Source: an uncultured Novosphingobium sp. (GTDB lineage Bacteria > Pseudomonadota > Alphaproteobacteria > Sphingomonadales > Sphingomonadaceae). Taken from it: a DNA stretch of 7,113 nt. Within the stretch, counting starts at the first letter, position 1, and each line of letters opens with the position of its first letter. Of this stretch, positions 5,999-7,113 are shown in pieces. Both the position numbers and the translations under genes were made by a program. The notes under the pieces are model-generated. The model searched no databases. It was given only the letters and a program-made list of their open reading frames with translations, and was not told the origin of the DNA. The stretch spans positions 1 through 7,113 of the forward strand of contig CALCQB010000155.1 in the NCBI GenBank assembly GCA_937897535.1, written 5' to 3'.

Positions 5999-7113
5999 TC
6001 AGAGCTTCGTCTCGATCTGGAACCACAGCTTGGTGGTATCGGTGGCAAAGCCATCGGCCTCGTAACGGGCCAGCTTCGCGGTCAGGGTGAAGCGCTTGCC
6101 CAGTGGATAGCTGGCCAGCGCGTTCCATTCCCGGCCATAGGCGATCCCGCCAGTGGTCGATCCGTACTCGTGCCACACCGCACGGAGCGTCAGGCCGGCC
6201 AATGGCCCTTTCCCCGGCACCTTGTAGGCTGCATCGAGGTAGAAATCGCGCAAGCCGCTTGCCGGGGTGGACAAGAACTTGTCAGCCCAGCCGTTGAAGG
6301 CATGCAGCGTCGCCAGCGGGGTTTGCAGGCCAACCGTGCCATTGCCCTCCAGCCGCTCGTAACCGACTTTGAACGATGCCGGGCCGATTTTCACCCCCGG
6401 CTCAACCAGCCAGTAATCGAGCGCGAAGCGGCGCGGGTTGGCCCCGTGATCGTGCTGGCGAGCATATTCGACCGCGTAGAGGAACGTCCCCTCTCCTCCG
6501 ACCGGCAGCTCGCCAGCCATCCGCACGCCCACAGTGCGGCTGCTGCTGGATGGTTGGGAAGGTACCTCCAGCCAGTAGCCATAGGCCGAGAGCGTGCCGA
6601 CGTCCTTGATGGCATAGGCCGCACGGACCCCGTGAATGTCCGTGTCGCGCCAGATGCCCTGCGGCGAATCCGGGCCGAACACCCGGTTGACCCGCCAGGC
6701 GTAGAAATAGTCGATCGACAAGTCCTTGACTGGCTTCACGGTGAGGCGCGCCGCGTCAAGGGTCTGATCATTCTGTCGCCAGTTCACCGAACCAACCCAG
6801 CGCTGATTTTCGAGATTGATCGCCTGCCTGCCCCCAGTCAGTTCCACTTGGGCGGATGGTTTCCAGCGCAGATAGGCTTGATTGAGCAGCACATCGGAGG
6901 GATCAGTAACGACCGGATAAGCGGTCTTGCCGTTGACGGTATCATTGTAATTCGTCCCACCGATCGGCACGATTGCCTCGCCTTCGACCACGGCGCTGGC
7001 CTGCTGCTGGCCATCCTGTGCCGCTCGGGCGCCACCCTGCTGGTGCTGGCCGGCCTGGTGGCGTGGCAGCGCGAAAGCCTGCGCCTGCCGCCCGGCACCG
7101 CGCGCTGGCAGCT
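5999..7113 (-). CDS. Alginate-export-family outer-membrane porin (partial at right edge; N-terminal part doubtful)
   Basis: Outer-membrane beta-barrel of the alginate-export (AlgE-like) family. From about 6991 down to the stop at 5999 the protein is typical: VEGEAIVPIGG, YNDTVNGKTAYPVVTDP, GGRQAINLENQRWVGS followed by VNWRQNDQT, VNRVFGPDSP, GYERLEGNGT and QTPLATLHAFNGWADKF. It ends in an alternating strand, TKLWFQIETKL, whose last residue is leucine rather than the usual aromatic. About 330 typical residues are present; family members usually have roughly 90-100 more before this point, including a signal peptide. The frame stays open to the window edge, but 6992-7113 encodes an atypical glutamine/alanine-rich stretch, so the true 5' end is either outside the window or lost at a junction. 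The substrate is unknown. The family name does not imply alginate here; beside narK-narG a role in nitrate or nitrite passage is a reasonable inference. No promoter is visible. Confidence 0.85.
   Translation of the reverse strand, partial: LPARGAGRQAQAFALPRHQAGQHQQGGARAAQDGQQQASAVVEGEAIVPIGGTNYNDTVNGKTAYPVVTDPSDVLLNQAYLRWKPSAQVELTGGRQAINLENQRWVGSVNWRQNDQTLDAARLTVKPVKDLSIDYFYAWRVNRVFGPDSPQGIWRDTDIHGVRAAYAIKDVGTLSAYGYWLEVPSQPSSSSRTVGVRMAGELPVGGEGTFLYAVEYARQHDHGANPRRFALDYWLVEPGVKIGPASFKVGYERLEGNGTVGLQTPLATLHAFNGWADKFLSTPASGLRDFYLDAAYKVPGKGPLAGLTLRAVWHEYGSTTGGIAYGREWNALASYPLGKRFTLTAKLARYEADGFATDTTKLWFQIETKL
6992..7113. other. Atypical right-edge segment; possible plus-strand coding fragment or junction
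   Basis: Read on the minus strand, in frame with the porin, this gives about 40 residues rich in Q, A, G and R, with no signal peptide and no recognisable porin strands. Read on the plus strand from 6998 it gives an open frame with a membrane-like segment (GLLLAILCRSGATLLVLAG) followed by VAWQRESLRLPPGTARWQL. Nearly every plus-strand codon ends in G or C, mostly CTG, GCC and GGC, which is more biased than the porin. I see no plus-strand start codon or ribosome binding site at the left of this frame and do not recognise the product. It may be the tail of foreign sequence joined to the porin, or a chance antisense frame. Confidence 0.3.

Noticed and set aside
1..7113. CRISPR arrays, tRNA or rRNA genes, insertion sequences and attachment sites.
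   Set aside because: No regularly spaced repeats, RNA gene signatures, transposase-like frames or flanking inverted repeats were seen. Apart from the right-edge segment, all space is taken by the four genes and the one intergenic region.

Overview
The window holds a dissimilatory nitrate respiration locus from a GC-rich proteobacterium. The protein style (a fused NarK1-NarK2 transporter ahead of narG, a divergent Crp/Fnr regulator, an alginate-export-family porin with the YNDTVNGKT and QRWVGSVNWRQN motifs) suggests an alphaproteobacterium, perhaps Sphingomonadales. That placement is an inference from gene content, not from a marker gene.

Layout. Positions 1-2353 (minus) carry the first 784 codons of narG, the catalytic subunit of membrane-bound nitrate reductase, cut by the left edge; narH, narJ and narI would be expected beyond it. 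Positions 2350-5088 (minus) carry a 912-residue double NarK, 24 predicted membrane segments in two MFS domains, whose stop overlaps the narG start as ATGA. Positions 5089-5302 are the divergent regulatory region, with two perfect FNR-type palindromes (TTGAT-N4-ATCAA). Positions 5303-5998 (plus) encode a Crp/Fnr regulator that lacks the iron-sulfur cysteines of FNR but keeps the E-xx-S-R recognition residues. Positions 5999 to the right edge (minus) encode an outer-membrane beta-barrel porin, convergent with the regulator and with no bases between the two stop codons. The last ~120 bases do not look like this porin's N-terminus and may be a junction or assembly artefact.

How it works together. 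Nitrate could cross the outer membrane through the porin (inferred). It would then enter by the NarK1 half (nitrate/proton symport) and the NarK2 half (nitrate/nitrite exchange), and be reduced on the cytoplasmic side by NarG. The regulator, and probably a true FNR encoded elsewhere, would act at the two palindromes to switch the operon on under low oxygen with nitrate or nitrite. Apart from the right edge this is a recognisable nar locus. I found no wholly novel system; the points worth a second look are the regulatory architecture, the porin association and the right-edge anomaly.
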